64,000 nt of DNA from Heliorestis convoluta (GCF_009649955.1 NZ_CP045875.1:2027501-2091500), one strand, 5' to 3'. Positions 9,415 to 19,153 are shown, numbered from the stretch's first letter. The notes: generated by a model from the sequence alone, not told the origin. Numbers and translations: made by a program.

Positions 9415-10399
9415 AATTACAGGCCATGGTGACAAGGGAGCAGCCATTGTTGCTGCATTAAACCAAGCGAGAAGTGTACTGCTCTGTGTACATCAAATAC
9501 CTGACGGTGATGCTCTTGGTTCTTTAAGTGCCCTTTTGACAACATTACAAAAACAAGGCAAAACAGTGATAGCTTATTGTCGTGATGTGGTGCCACAAAT
9601 CTATCGCTTTTTGCCAGCTATGGAATTGGTACAACAAACTTTTCCCGAAGATGCTTCTTCTATTGATGTTGCTGTGGTTATGGACTGTGGTGATCTAGAG
9701 CGAGTCTGTACAAATCCTGACTTTCTGCAAAATGTTGCGATGCTCGTAAATCTTGATCACCACGTCGGCAACCCTCTTTTTGGTCACTTCAACTGGGTAG
9801 ATACAGAAGCAGCTGCAACGGGCGAAATAATCTACCAACTTCATGAAATGGCAGGATGGCCCATAACGGCTGATGTAGCTACAGCGTTATATACATCCTT
9901 AATGACAGATACAGGTTCCTTTCAATTTTCTAATACAACAGCTTATACCTTGCGTCTAGCTGCAGAGCTGAGAGAAAAGGGTGCCCGAATCGAAGAAATT
10001 CGAAGAGAAGTCTATGAAAGCAGGACCTTACGATCTCTGCGATTGCTTCAACAGGCTCTTTCTACGCTACAGCTATCTACAAACGGTAAAATCGCTTGGA
10101 TAGGAGTCTCACTTCAAGATAAAGAAAGAATTGGAGCCATTCATGAAGATTTTGAAGGCTTGATTTCCTATCCGCGAACTATCAAAGGCGTAGAGGTAGC
10201 ACTCTTGTTTAGAGAGATTGAAGCAGGAACAGTTAAAGTGGGGCTTCGCTCACAAAGCACCATTGATGTAGCAGCAATAGCACGTCATTGGGGTGGTGGT
10301 GGTCACCGAAGAGCTGCTGGTTGTACCATAAAAGGTACAATGGCGGAAGCAGAACAACAACTGCTTGCTGTGGTAAAGGAGTGTCTTGATGAAGATTAA
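9407..10399 (+). CDS. nrnA: Bifunctional oligoribonuclease/PAP phosphatase NrnA (DHH family)
   Basis: A 330-residue DHH/DHHA1 phosphoesterase that degrades nanoRNAs and dephosphorylates pAp. Metal-binding motifs are visible: HQIPDGDALGS near the start, VVMDCGD, NLDHHVGN, and the C-terminal substrate loop GGGGHRRAAGC. The start at 9407 (MHRITGHGDKGAAI) overlaps rbfA by 8 bp; a longer in-frame version would read into the rbfA coding region and has no ribosome site. The gene sits between rbfA and truB as in Bacillus-type operons. Confidence 0.92.
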   Translation: MHRITGHGDKGAAIVAALNQARSVLLCVHQIPDGDALGSLSALLTTLQKQGKTVIAYCRDVVPQIYRFLPAMELVQQTFPEDASSIDVAVVMDCGDLERVCTNPDFLQNVAMLVNLDHHVGNPLFGHFNWVDTEAAATGEIIYQLHEMAGWPITADVATALYTSLMTDTGSFQFSNTTAYTLRLAAELREKGARIEEIRREVYESRTLRSLRLLQQALSTLQLSTNGKIAWIGVSLQDKERIGAIHEDFEGLISYPRTIKGVEVALLFREIEAGTVKVGLRSQSTIDVAAIARHWGGGGHRRAAGCTIKGTMAEAEQQLLAVVKECLDED

Positions 10400-11297
10400 T
10401 GGCTTCGTCAATCTACTCAAAGCGCCCGGAATGACATCTCATGATGTGGTGGCCAGAGCACGAAAAATTTTACAAGAGAAGAGGATTGGCCATCTTGGTA
10501 CTTTAGATCCTGAAGCAGCCGGCGTACTGCCCATTGCTGTGGGACAAGCTACCAGATTGGTCCAATTCCTTAGCGGCTCTGATAAAATATATAGAGCTCA
10601 ACTTTGCTTAGGTAGCACTACAGAAAGTCAAGACTTTACAGGTGCGGTCCTAGCAGAGAAGCCTGTTCCTGCAATTTCTACTGAGGAACTTCAAAGAACT
10701 CTGAAGCATTTCGAAGGAACGATAGAACAGATACCACCTATGGTTTCTGCTGTATCCGTAAAAGGCAAAAGACTCTATGAATACGCACGAGAAGGCATTG
10801 AGGTAGAACGTTCTTCCAGGAAAGTGCAGATCTATCGGTTAGAAATTTTACAATTCGATCCAGAAAAACCGGAAGAGATCATTATAGAAGTGCATTGTTC
10901 TGGAGGTACCTATGTAAGAACGCTTTGTCATGATATAGGACAAGTTATTGGCTGTGGCGCTCATATGGGATGGCTAATTCGTACACAAAGCGGTCCCTTT
11001 CCCCTGTCTGAGAGCATACCGCTAGAAGCATTGACAAATGAAAAAGCAACAACAACAGCCCTATCACTATATCAGGCCATGGAAGAATTTCCGTCGTGGG
11101 AAGTACCAGAGCATCGACTTGAAGCGCTACAAAAAGGTCTATCTCAGTATATAAAAGGTTCATGGACAGAAGGGCAGTGGATCCGTCTCCATCATCGTGG
11201 TCAGCTTTTAGCAATGGGTCAAGTCTATCAACAAGGTGAACGCTGGAGCTGTCAACCGAAGAAAGTCTTTCACTGCTCTCAAAAAGTAACAAAGTAG
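10389..11297 (+). CDS. truB: tRNA pseudouridine(55) synthase TruB
   Basis: This enzyme makes pseudouridine 55 in the T-loop of tRNAs. The N-terminal motif GHLGTLDPEAAGVLPIAVGQATR contains the catalytic Asp of the TruB family, and HCSGGTYVRTLCHDIG and a C-terminal PUA-like part follow. It has 302 residues, normal length. The ATG at 10389 is preceded by AAAGGAG and overlaps nrnA by 11 bp; a TTG just before it is less likely. Confidence 0.94.
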   Translation: MKINGFVNLLKAPGMTSHDVVARARKILQEKRIGHLGTLDPEAAGVLPIAVGQATRLVQFLSGSDKIYRAQLCLGSTTESQDFTGAVLAEKPVPAISTEELQRTLKHFEGTIEQIPPMVSAVSVKGKRLYEYAREGIEVERSSRKVQIYRLEILQFDPEKPEEIIIEVHCSGGTYVRTLCHDIGQVIGCGAHMGWLIRTQSGPFPLSESIPLEALTNEKATTTALSLYQAMEEFPSWEVPEHRLEALQKGLSQYIKGSWTEGQWIRLHHRGQLLAMGQVYQQGERWSCQPKKVFHCSQKVTK

Positions 11298-11306
11298 GGA
11301 ATGGCC

Positions 11307-12296
11307 ATGAAGACCATCATCTACAAGGGATCTTTCGTTCATAACTACAAAGATGTACATGTAGCTCTTGGCAACTTTGATGGCGTTCATCAAGGCCATT
11401 GCCACATCATTGAAAAACTGGTTGAAAGTAGTCGACAACGACAAGGTACAGCGATTGTCGCAACTTTTGATCCTCATCCATTGCATGTCATAAGATCACA
11501 GAATCCACCGAAATTGCTTACACCGACCCCAGTGAAAATAGAATTAATGCGTCAATTAGGTGTTGATGCCCTGCTCTTATTGTCTTTTAACGAGCAATTG
11601 GCACAACTATCTCCAGATGAATTTGTTGATCAGATTTTACAAAATGATCTGCGCAGTCAAAAGGTGATGGTTGGATTTAACTATTCTTTTGGTCGCCAAG
11701 GAGTAGGAACTTCAGAATTGCTAGAAAAACTAGGCAAAGAAAAGGGCTTTGATGTAGAAATTATTGATGCTGTTATGATCGACGGAGAACCGGTCAGTTC
11801 GACGAGGATTCGGAATGCACTAGCAGAAGGTGATCTCGAAAAAGCATCACGACTGTTAGGGTATCGTCCTTTTATTGCAGGAAAAGTGATTTCAGGCGAA
11901 AAGCGAGGAAGGAAACTCGGCTTTCCAACGATGAATCTTCAGATTGATAGGAATCAGCTATTGCCTCGACGAGGCGTTTATATTGCTTTTTCCACTTTGC
12001 CTGGTTTTGATACGAAATTTGCAACACTTGTAAACATTGGTGTGAAACCTACCTTTGGAAACTATCTAGAAAGTGTGGAAGCACATATTTTAGATTTTTC
12101 TGGTCATGTCTATGGCCAGACAGTCATTGTCCACTTGCTCCATTTAATACGTCCCGAAATTGCTTTTGAACAAGTGAGCCAACTTGTTGAACAAATGGAA
12201 AAAGACAAAGCTTACACAAGGCAATATTTACAAAGGCAAAGCCAACATAGCATTTTAGAAAAAATCAGGGACGTCAAAATAACTTTTCTAGAATAG
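11307..12296 (+). CDS. ribF: Bifunctional riboflavin kinase/FAD synthetase RibF
   Basis: RibF turns riboflavin into FMN and then FAD. The N-terminal nucleotidyltransferase has ALGNFDGVHQGH and later SSTRIRNAL; the C-terminal riboflavin kinase has GRKLGFPTMNL and GVKPTFG. About 329 residues, normal length. Two ATGs are possible, 11301 and 11307; AGGGA lies directly against the first and 6 nt from the second, so I favour 11307. It follows truB, as is common. Confidence 0.93.
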   Translation: MKTIIYKGSFVHNYKDVHVALGNFDGVHQGHCHIIEKLVESSRQRQGTAIVATFDPHPLHVIRSQNPPKLLTPTPVKIELMRQLGVDALLLLSFNEQLAQLSPDEFVDQILQNDLRSQKVMVGFNYSFGRQGVGTSELLEKLGKEKGFDVEIIDAVMIDGEPVSSTRIRNALAEGDLEKASRLLGYRPFIAGKVISGEKRGRKLGFPTMNLQIDRNQLLPRRGVYIAFSTLPGFDTKFATLVNIGVKPTFGNYLESVEAHILDFSGHVYGQTVIVHLLHLIRPEIAFEQVSQLVEQMEKDKAYTRQYLQRQSQHSILEKIRDVKITFLE

Positions 12297-12306
12297 AATA
12301 AGAAAC

Positions 12307-12335
12307 TTTACTTGCCTTATAGGCTATGCTACAAT
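12307..12335 (+). promoter_or_regulatory. Promoter of rpsO
   Basis: TTTACT at 12307-12312 and TACAAT at 12330-12335 are 17 bp apart, with a TGC extended -10. It lies just after ribF and would start a leader of about 85 nt before rpsO. Confidence 0.6.
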
Positions 12336-12341
12336 GTTACA

Positions 12342-12426
12342 GGATTCCCAGACCATTGGCTCGGCTACCGACATCCTCCGACGGTAGGCTTGGCTTATGG
12401 AGAATAGTAAAGAGGAGGTGAATAGG
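12342..12426 (+). promoter_or_regulatory. Probable S15 autoregulatory leader of rpsO
   Basis: The leader folds around CTACCG (12365-12370) pairing with CGGTAG, enclosed by CCAT and ATGG, just before the GAGGAGG ribosome site. Structured leaders bound by free S15 are known in front of rpsO in several bacterial groups; that this one works in the same way is inferred from position and fold only. Confidence 0.45.
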
Positions 12427-12696
12427 ATGGTATTAGAAGGCACTCGTAAGCAAGAGTTGATTGCAAAGCACAAGCAACATGATCGTGATACTGGCTCCCC
12501 AGAAGTACAGATCGCCATCCTCACAGATCGGATTAACTACTTGACGAACCACTTAAGAACGCACAAGAAAGATCATCATTCTCGTCGTGGATTGCTTAAA
12601 ATGGTAGGTCAACGACGTAGTATGTTGCGTTATCTCAAGAACAAAGATATTGATCGCTACCGTAAGATTATTGGAGAACTCGGTTTGCGTCAATAA
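12427..12696 (+). CDS. rpsO: 30S ribosomal protein S15
   Basis: An 89-residue S15 of standard length, which binds the central domain of 16S rRNA. It has [19 protein letters not shown] and the [19 protein letters not shown] signature. I chose the ATG at 12427, preceded by GAGGAGG, over one 30 nt upstream that would add a non-conserved N-terminus. It is followed by a strong terminator and then pnp. Confidence 0.97.
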   Translation: MVLEGTRKQELIAKHKQHDRDTGSPEVQIAILTDRINYLTNHLRTHKKDHHSRRGLLKMVGQRRSMLRYLKNKDIDRYRKIIGELGLRQ

Positions 12697-12704
12697 ATGT
12701 CAGA

Positions 12705-12731
12705 AAAGAACGGGTCTACCCGTTCTTTTTT
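12705..12731 (+). terminator. Intrinsic terminator after rpsO
   Basis: AAAGAACGGGT and ACCCGTTCTTT form an 11-bp stem with a 2-nt loop as drawn, followed directly by a T run. Confidence 0.9.
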
Positions 12732-12818
12732 CCTTTACCATGTGTTTTTTAGCTTATGGAAGGAAATACTAAACTACGCGTCGAAATAATAAGTGTTTTG
12801 GAAAGGAGGTCTTTCAAT

Positions 12819-14924
12819 TTGCAAATCTTTACAATGGAATTGGCTGGGCGCACATTAACCATAGAAACAGGTCGTGTTGCCAAACAAGCCAACGGATCTG
12901 TACTGGCCACATACGGTGATACGGTTGTTCTAGTAACAGCAACAGCTTCAAAAGAACCAAGACCAGGCATTGATTTCTTTCCTTTAACGGTTGACTATGA
13001 AGAAAGGCTTTATGCTGTAGGCAAAATTCCTGGTGGTTTTATCAAACGAGAAGGGCGACCTACAGAAAAAGCCATTTTATCTTCACGCCTCATTGATAGG
13101 CCGATTCGACCTTTATTCCCAAAAGGATATCGAAATGATGTACAAGTGGTTGCTACTGTAATGTCTGTGGACCAAGAATGTCAACCTGATATCGTGGCCA
13201 TGATTGGTGCTTCTTGCGCTCTGTCCCTCTCTGACATTCCTTTTGAAGGACCGATTGGTGGTGTCACTGTAGGTAGAGTGGATGGGGAATTTGTAATTAA
13301 CCCAGGGGTAGAAGCAACGGAGAAAAGTGATATTCACTTGGTCGTAGCTGGAACGAAAGACGCTGTTATGATGGTAGAAGCAGCATCTCATGAAGTACCT
13401 GAAGAGATTATGCTGGAAGCGATTATGTATGGGCATCAGGAAATTCAACGAATTGTCGAATTCCAAGAAAAGATGGTTAAAGAAGTAGGCAAAGATAAAA
13501 GAGAAGTTACACTGCAGAAAGTTGCTGAAGATATCGATAGTGCTGTCCGTAGCTTCGTAGGCAGTAAACTGGCGCAGGCCATTCGTAATTCTGACAAGCT
13601 TTCTCGAGAAGAAGATATACAAGCAGTCAAAGATGAAACAATGGCAGCACTGATTCAACAATACCCTGAACAAGAAAAAGATATTCAAGAAGTACTTTAC
13701 ACAATTGTAAAAGAAACGGTTCGTGCCATGATTACAGTAGATAAGATGCGTCCAGATGGCCGCAAGCCCGATGAGATTCGTCCTATCACTGTAGAGGTTG
13801 GCATCTTACCTAGAACACACGGTAGCGGCTTATTTACAAGAGGACAAACGCAAGTCTTGAACGTTTGTACCCTTGGCACGATAGGCGACTCTCAGATCTT
13901 AGATGGACTAGGTCTAGAAGAATCGAAACGCTATCTCCATCACTACAATTTCCCAGCTTTTAGTGTTGGTGAAGCTCGACCGATGAGAGGCCCTGGTCGT
14001 CGTGAGATTGGTCATGGCGCTTTGGCTGAAAGAGCGCTTGTTCCTGTTTTGCCTTCAGAAGATGAGTTTCCCTATACCATTCGATTGGTTTCAGAAGTTC
14101 TAGAATCCAATGGTTCTTCTTCGATGGCCAGCGTCTGTGGTTCCACTCTTTCTATGATGAATGCTGGTGTACCCATTAAAGCTCCTGTCGCAGGGATAGC
14201 CATGGGACTGATCAAAGATAGCAATGATTATGCTATCTTATCAGATATTCAGGGCATGGAAGATGCTTTGGGTGACATGGATTTTAAAGTAGCGGGAACA
14301 ACAAAAGGTGTTACAGCCTTACAAATGGACATTAAGATTCAAGGTGTTAATCGAGAGATTTTAACAGAAGCACTGGCACAAGCTTATAAAGGTCGATTGC
14401 ACATTCTTGATAAAATGACGGAAGTAATAGCGAAACCTTCCGAAACAATGTCTCCTTATGCACCTCGCATCATTGCTTTTGCCATTGACGCTGACAAGAT
14501 TCGCGAAGTCATTGGTCCTGGTGGAAAAACAATCAATAAGATCATTGCTGACACAGGCGTAAAGATTGATATTGAAGACGATGGACGCATTTTTATTGCT
14601 TCTACCGACGAAGAAAGTGCTCAAAAAGCATTGCGCATTATTCAAGATCTCGTAGCAGAAGTTGAAGTTGGTCAGATTTATACAGGAAAAGTTACCCGCA
14701 TCATGACTTTTGGCGCTTTTGTAGAGCTTTTACCTGGTAAAGAAGGACTTGTTCATATTAGTCAACTGGCCAATGAGCGCGTTGGAAAAGTAGAAGATGT
14801 TGTCAAGATTGGTGACGAAATCACAGTAAAAGTCATTGAAATCGATAAGCAAGGCCGTGTTAACCTATCAAGAAAAGAACTTCTCAAACCGAAAGTACCA
14901 ACTGGCGAACCTCAACTTGGATAA
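12819..14924 (+). CDS. pnp: Polynucleotide phosphorylase (PNPase)
   Basis: A 3'-5' phosphorolytic exoribonuclease acting in mRNA decay. It contains two RNase PH domains (about residues 10-210 and 310-545), a KH domain ([16 protein letters not shown]) and an S1 domain ([26 protein letters not shown]). The start is best placed at the TTG at 12819, 9 nt after GGAGG, giving [18 protein letters not shown], which matches family N-termini; an upstream ATG at 12756 would put the ribosome site inside the gene. About 701 residues. Confidence 0.96.
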   Translation: MQIFTMELAGRTLTIETGRVAKQANGSVLATYGDTVVLVTATASKEPRPGIDFFPLTVDYEERLYAVGKIPGGFIKREGRPTEKAILSSRLIDRPIRPLFPKGYRNDVQVVATVMSVDQECQPDIVAMIGASCALSLSDIPFEGPIGGVTVGRVDGEFVINPGVEATEKSDIHLVVAGTKDAVMMVEAASHEVPEEIMLEAIMYGHQEIQRIVEFQEKMVKEVGKDKREVTLQKVAEDIDSAVRSFVGSKLAQAIRNSDKLSREEDIQAVKDETMAALIQQYPEQEKDIQEVLYTIVKETVRAMITVDKMRPDGRKPDEIRPITVEVGILPRTHGSGLFTRGQTQVLNVCTLGTIGDSQILDGLGLEESKRYLHHYNFPAFSVGEARPMRGPGRREIGHGALAERALVPVLPSEDEFPYTIRLVSEVLESNGSSSMASVCGSTLSMMNAGVPIKAPVAGIAMGLIKDSNDYAILSDIQGMEDALGDMDFKVAGTTKGVTALQMDIKIQGVNREILTEALAQAYKGRLHILDKMTEVIAKPSETMSPYAPRIIAFAIDADKIREVIGPGGKTINKIIADTGVKIDIEDDGRIFIASTDEESAQKALRIIQDLVAEVEVGQIYTGKVTRIMTFGAFVELLPGKEGLVHISQLANERVGKVEDVVKIGDEITVKVIEIDKQGRVNLSRKELLKPKVPTGEPQLG

Positions 14925-14941
14925 GATAAAAGCAAAGACCG

Positions 14942-14979
14942 ATAAACCGAGATCTACAGGCTCGGTTTATTATTTTTTT
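14942..14979 (+). terminator. Intrinsic terminator after pnp
   Basis: ATAAACCGAG pairs with CTCGGTTTAT (10 bp, 9-nt loop), followed by a run of Ts. Confidence 0.88.
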
Positions 14980-15045
14980 ACCCCTTAGAGCATAAAGTTT
15001 TTATCAGGTCACCAGATAGAGGTGATCGAAAGGGGTAGAAGGACT

Positions 15046-15831
15046 ATGAAAATTTTTTTTATTTCTAAGAGAAAGGCGATTAACACTTTTCTTGTAGCTG
15101 TCACTGTTGTAATGGTATTTTTCTTGCTTACGAACATAGGGAACTTATCAGGAAGCAAAGACATAGAAGAACCGATATCAACGATTGGATCAGGCCGAGA
15201 AATACCGGGTGTGTTATACCAAGGACCGGCCAGTGATAAAATTGCACTGGCTATTAATGTTGATTGGGGAGAAGAATATATTCCACCCATACTGGAAATC
15301 CTTCAACAACATCAGGTCAAAGCAACATTCTTTTTTACAGGACGTTTTGCGGAAAAGCTACCAGATATCGTAAAAAAAGTGGCACAAGAAGGTCACGAGA
15401 TCGGCAACCATGGCTATTCACATCCCCATCCTACTCAGATATCAGGTGAAGCCAATCGTCGAGAAATACAACGAACTCATCAAGTGTTGGTCAAAGCAAC
15501 AGGGCAAGCACCCCGGTGGTTTGCCCCTCCCTATGGAGAATGCAATGCCCAGGTTGTAGAAATAGCCCGTCAAGAAGGTTATGGTACTGTTTTATGGACC
15601 GTTGATTCAGCGGATTGGATGAATCCTACACCACAAGCTTGGATGCAAAGAGTGCTGAAAGGAATTGAGCCAGGCGCGATCATATTAATGCATCCTACTA
15701 AATCAACGACAGAGGCCCTGCCAGAACTTCTAAAATATAGCAAGGAAAAATCGTGGAAAGCTGTTACAATGACAGAACTAACCATGGAACCTGCCAAAGA
15801 ACAAGGAAAAGAGATTGAAAAAGTACCATAA
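15046..15831 (+). CDS. Polysaccharide deacetylase, membrane-anchored (YlxY-like)
   Basis: A NodB-homology deacetylase of about 261 residues. A signal anchor covers residues 11-30. The catalytic core shows INVDWGEE (general base and metal Asp region), the zinc motif GHEIGNHGYSHPHP, and APPYGE. It stands between pnp and a DD-carboxypeptidase, the position held by ylxY in Bacillus, so a role in modifying cell-wall or spore peptidoglycan is likely. The ATG at 15046 follows AAAGGGG and AGAAGG; a GTG 24 nt upstream is an alternative. Confidence 0.88.
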   Translation: MKIFFISKRKAINTFLVAVTVVMVFFLLTNIGNLSGSKDIEEPISTIGSGREIPGVLYQGPASDKIALAINVDWGEEYIPPILEILQQHQVKATFFFTGRFAEKLPDIVKKVAQEGHEIGNHGYSHPHPTQISGEANRREIQRTHQVLVKATGQAPRWFAPPYGECNAQVVEIARQEGYGTVLWTVDSADWMNPTPQAWMQRVLKGIEPGAIILMHPTKSTTEALPELLKYSKEKSWKAVTMTELTMEPAKEQGKEIEKVP

Positions 15832-15885
15832 AAAATGCTTTATAGAGTCATAATAAGCCTGCACACTATAGCAGGGGGCTTAATT

Positions 15886-16695
15886 ATGACAAGTATACAA
15901 AAAAAAGTTCTACTATTTCTCTTTTTATTCCTATACTCTTTTCCTTCCAGTAGCGAGGCTTTACCTTCAGTAACGGCCGATGCAGTGATTTTAATAGATG
16001 CTGATACAGGCGAGATTCTTTACGAACGAGCTTCAATGGAACCACGACCACCTGCCTCAACTACGAAAATTGTAACAGCAATTTTGGGCTATGAAATGGG
16101 AGATCCAGAAGAAGAAACGATAGTAAGTCAAAGAGCAGGAACAACAGGAGAAGCATCGATTCATCTATTTCCTGGAGAAAAAGTTACCCTTGGAGATTTG
16201 CTTACAGGTGCTCTCATTCGTTCCGGAAATGATGCTTGTGTGGCCATAGCAGAACATCTAGCAGGCAGTGAAGAATTTTTTACGCTATGGATGACTACGA
16301 AAGCACGATTGCTAGGTGCTCGCTCTAGTCAGTTTTATAATCCGCATGGTCTTCCCCACAAAAAACATCACTCAAGCGCCTATGACTTGGCTGTAATCGC
16401 TTACTATGCCATACAGAATCCTTCTTTTGCAGCTACAGTAAAACAAAAGTATGGTCACTTAGATCATCGAGAAGGATGGCCTCGAGAGATTCGAAGTACC
16501 AATCGCTTGCTTTGGAACTATCCTTATGCTGATGGCATTAAGACAGGGACGACTCGAGCGGCAGGAGCTTGTCTTGTTGCCTCGGCAACCAAAGAAGATC
16601 GACATTTAATCGCTGTGGTCCTACACTCGGACGATCGAGTTGGCGACACCATGCGTTTATTTGAATACGGTTTTGCCTTAGAAGCAGGAAAATAG
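15886..16695 (+). CDS. D-alanyl-D-alanine carboxypeptidase (DacF-like, S11)
   Basis: A penicillin-binding protein that trims D-Ala from peptidoglycan stem peptides. An N-terminal signal peptide (about residues 5-25) is followed by the catalytic triad motifs: SxxK at residues 58-61 (STTK), SGN near 119, and KTGT near 224. About 269 residues, which is shorter than DacF/DacA proteins that carry an extra C-terminal domain. GGGGG precedes the ATG at 15886; an upstream ATG at 15835 has no ribosome site. It probably acts in vegetative or sporulating wall maturation. Confidence 0.88.
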   Translation: MTSIQKKVLLFLFLFLYSFPSSSEALPSVTADAVILIDADTGEILYERASMEPRPPASTTKIVTAILGYEMGDPEEETIVSQRAGTTGEASIHLFPGEKVTLGDLLTGALIRSGNDACVAIAEHLAGSEEFFTLWMTTKARLLGARSSQFYNPHGLPHKKHHSSAYDLAVIAYYAIQNPSFAATVKQKYGHLDHREGWPREIRSTNRLLWNYPYADGIKTGTTRAAGACLVASATKEDRHLIAVVLHSDDRVGDTMRLFEYGFALEAGK

Positions 16696-16779
16696 TTTTG
16701 GAGACGAGAAGAGAACAAATTACCATTTATAAATTCCCTTTATAAGAGTCATCCCAATTATCAAGGAGGCCACAAACGA

Positions 16780-18051
16780 ATGGTTTGCAAAGAAATATTT
16801 CCCAATGGAGTTCGCGTCGTTGCAGAAGCGATTCCGCATGTCCGTTCAGTGTCGATTGGTCTATGGGTTGCCACAGGCTCTCGAGATGAAGAGCCTGCTG
16901 TTGCTGGCGTTTCTCATTTTCTAGAACACCTATTGTTTAAAGGTACAGAAAAAAGAAGTGCCAAAGAACTAGCAGAAGTTCTTGAGGCTGTAGGTGGGCA
17001 GTTAAACGCCTTCACTTCCAAAGAATATACTTGTTACCATGCCAAGGTCCTTGATGAACATTTTGATCTAGCTCTTGATGTTTTGACAGATATGTTTTTT
17101 AATTCACGCTTTGATGAAGAAGATATCGAGCGAGAACGACGAGTCGTCCTAGAAGAAATCAAAATGTATGAAGATTCGCCTGATGAAGTCGTTCATGAGC
17201 TATTATCACAAACCATGTGGCCTACCAATTCGCTGGGCAAACCGATCCTAGGTACCTATTCATCCATAGAAAATCTGAACCGCTCTATGATTGTCGATCA
17301 CTTTACCCAGGAATATAGAACCGATCGAGTTGTTATATCAGTGGCTGGCTGCATCGATCCGGAGCAAGTCATTCAAAAAGTCAAAGGCTACTTTGAGACA
17401 ATGGATTCAATCAGTTCGAATATCGATCATACTCGTAAAGTACCAACAACAGAAACAACAATAGCCTTTGAACAAAAAGATGTGGAACAAGTTCAACTTT
17501 GCATCGGAGCGCCTGGACTATCACACAATGATAAAAATATTTATGCCCTCCATGTTTTGAATAACGTTCTTGGTGGGGGCGCTTCATCTCGTCTATTCCA
17601 AGAAATTCGGGAAAATCGTGGTCTTGCCTATTCCGTTTTTTCCTATCATTCATCTTTTTCGGACGCCGGTATCTTTAGTATCTATGCTGGAACGAGTCCG
17701 AAGTACCTGCAAGAAGTCTTAGAGATTTCATTCCAGGAAATGGTTCGAATGAAAACGGAAGGGATTACCGATCAAGAACTGAAGAGAGTACAAGATCAGA
17801 TTAAAGGCAATATGTACCTCGGCTTAGAAAGTGTTAATTCTAGAATGACGCGATTGGGACGTTCAGAAATTCTTTATAACCGCTATGTAACACCAGAAGA
17901 AGTTATTGAGAAGATTTATCAAGTCACCAAAGACGATGTGTTACAATTAGCACAAAGTCTATGGAAAAAAGATCAGATAGCGCTGGCCATTGTAGGTTCT
18001 CAAAAGCCAGAAATTGATATAGAAAAAATCAAAGAAGAAAAAGGACTATAG
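16780..18051 (+). CDS. mlpA: Zinc protease, M16 (pitrilysin/MPP) family
   Basis: A 423-residue M16 peptidase, equivalent to MlpA/YmxG encoded between ylxY and ymxH in Bacillus. The inverted zinc motif is HFLEH (His46, Glu49, His50), and the family sequence GVSHFLEHLLFKGT is intact, as is LGGGASSRLFQEIRENRGLAYSV in the second half. It is probably cytoplasmic, as no signal peptide is seen. AAGGAGG lies 10 nt before the ATG. Its substrate in this organism is unknown. Confidence 0.92.
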   Translation: MVCKEIFPNGVRVVAEAIPHVRSVSIGLWVATGSRDEEPAVAGVSHFLEHLLFKGTEKRSAKELAEVLEAVGGQLNAFTSKEYTCYHAKVLDEHFDLALDVLTDMFFNSRFDEEDIERERRVVLEEIKMYEDSPDEVVHELLSQTMWPTNSLGKPILGTYSSIENLNRSMIVDHFTQEYRTDRVVISVAGCIDPEQVIQKVKGYFETMDSISSNIDHTRKVPTTETTIAFEQKDVEQVQLCIGAPGLSHNDKNIYALHVLNNVLGGGASSRLFQEIRENRGLAYSVFSYHSSFSDAGIFSIYAGTSPKYLQEVLEISFQEMVRMKTEGITDQELKRVQDQIKGNMYLGLESVNSRMTRLGRSEILYNRYVTPEEVIEKIYQVTKDDVLQLAQSLWKKDQIALAIVGSQKPEIDIEKIKEEKGL

Positions 18052-18085
18052 AGGCACTGGAACAAATTTGAACTGGAGCGATATA

Positions 18086-18469
18086 ATGGAACGAGATGAA
18101 GAAGTCATAACTGCTGATCGATTGGCTCATATCTTTGCTTTACAAGCCGCATTCGATGCTGAGGTTATTCAGAAGCGAGGGCTAGAACAAATCACCCGAG
18201 AAGAATGGCTACAAAAAGAGACCCTAGCTATGATCTCAGAACTATCAGAGCTCCTTGATGAAGTGAACTTTAAGTGGTGGAAAAATGCAAAACCTATTGA
18301 TGAGGATGCAATTAAGGAAGAACTGGTTGATATAATGCATTTTTTTGTAAGCATGTGTCTAAAAGCAGGTTTTACCCCAGAGGAATTATACGAAAGATAT
18401 AAGAAAAAGAATCAAGAAAACTTTGATCGTCAAGCTGGTTTATCGAAGAAAGAAGGCTATTCGTTCTAA
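18086..18469 (+). CDS. dUTP diphosphatase, dimeric all-alpha type
   Basis: A 127-residue member of the dimeric dUTPase/MazG-like superfamily. The metal-binding pattern is visible: AMISELSELLDEVNFKWWK (ExxE) and EELVDIMHFFVSMCLKAG (ExxxD). Such enzymes remove dUTP and supply dUMP. GGAG lies 7 nt upstream of the ATG at 18086; a TTG 18 nt further up is possible. The spacing to mlpA is short, so the two could be co-transcribed. Confidence 0.82.
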   Translation: MERDEEVITADRLAHIFALQAAFDAEVIQKRGLEQITREEWLQKETLAMISELSELLDEVNFKWWKNAKPIDEDAIKEELVDIMHFFVSMCLKAGFTPEELYERYKKKNQENFDRQAGLSKKEGYSF

Positions 18470-18523
18470 ACAGTGCTCTTCCTTGTATAGTATTACTATA
18501 AGGGACGAGAGGGAGAGATGAAT

Positions 18524-18796
18524 ATGCGTCTAAGTGATCTAGTCGGCAAAGAGATTGTCAATATTACTTCAGGCGCTAGACTTGGGACAGTCGGGGACTC
18601 TGATTTGGTCATTGACGAAGTAACAGGTGAAATTGATGCAATTATTTTACCAGCCCGCAATAGCCTTGTAGGATTCTGGACAGATCGACAACATCTGCTT
18701 ATACCGTGGGATTCCATTGTGAAAATTGGAGCAGAAGTGGTTATTGTGGAACTTGACGATACATATCCTAATTACACCAGAAGATTTCCCTTTTAG
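18524..18796 (+). CDS. ymxH: YlmC/YmxH family sporulation-associated PRC-barrel protein
   Basis: About 90 residues with one PRC-barrel: MRLSDLVGKEIVNITSGARLG, then DEVTGEIDAIILP and IPWDSIVKIGAEVVIVEL. YlmC/YmxH proteins are typical of spore-formers and are encoded next to mlpA and the dpa genes; their exact role is not known. Two ATGs lie close together (18518, 18524); GGGAG fits the second. Confidence 0.88.
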   Translation: MRLSDLVGKEIVNITSGARLGTVGDSDLVIDEVTGEIDAIILPARNSLVGFWTDRQHLLIPWDSIVKIGAEVVIVELDDTYPNYTRRFPF

Positions 18797-18798
18797 CG

Positions 18799-18827
18799 TT
18801 GACGCTGACAATATAACATGGTAGTAT
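18799..18827 (+). promoter_or_regulatory. Promoter of the riboswitch-controlled dapB transcript
   Basis: TTGACG at 18799-18804 and TAGTAT at 18822-18827 are 17 bp apart. It starts 2 nt after the ymxH stop and is followed about 40 nt later by the lysine riboswitch. Confidence 0.55.
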
Positions 18828-18869
18828 CAAAGTCAACAAAGTTATATTTTTTGTACCTCATCCCAGTGG

Positions 18870-19042
18870 AGAGTTAGAGGCGCGGTTGATCATGAGTACT
18901 GCAAGTGAGTTTTGACGGAAAACGATGAACTTGTAGAAAAGGGACAGCCGCCGAAGTCTGAAGAGAACCGTTTATTTTCAGGCTGGGGCTGGGCAGAAGA
19001 TGCCTAGCACTGCCACCAGTGCTTTTTTGGTGGAGAGCTGCT
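18870..19042 (+). promoter_or_regulatory. Lysine riboswitch (L box)
   Basis: The conserved aptamer blocks appear in order: TTAGAGGCGC at 18874, AGTACTG, AAGGGACAGCCGCCGAAG around 18939-18956, GGCTGGGG, TAGCACTGCCACC around 19005, and GGTGGAGAGCTGC at 19029-19041. They match the lysine riboswitch consensus. A terminator follows, so lysine binding probably stops transcription of dapB and the downstream lysine/dipicolinate genes. Confidence 0.93.
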
Positions 19043-19093
19043 TTTTACGTACGGGTCGGTGGAAATTAGTACCCATCTTCTTTGATAATGGGG

Positions 19094-19125
19094 GCGACCG
19101 CTGAACTCCTTGCGGTCGCTTTTTT
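19094..19125 (+). terminator. Terminator of the lysine riboswitch expression platform
   Basis: GCGACCGC and GCGGTCGC form a perfect 8-bp stem with a 10-nt loop, then TTTTTT, ending 28 nt before the dapB start codon. It is the regulated OFF hairpin of the riboswitch. Confidence 0.88.
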
Positions 19126-19153
19126 GCATTCTTTTTTAGAGGTGAAGATAATT

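Noticed and set aside
13113-13688. 191-residue open frame antisense to pnp
   Set aside because: It is fully inside the conserved pnp gene, has no ribosome site, and its composition is that of a shadow frame.
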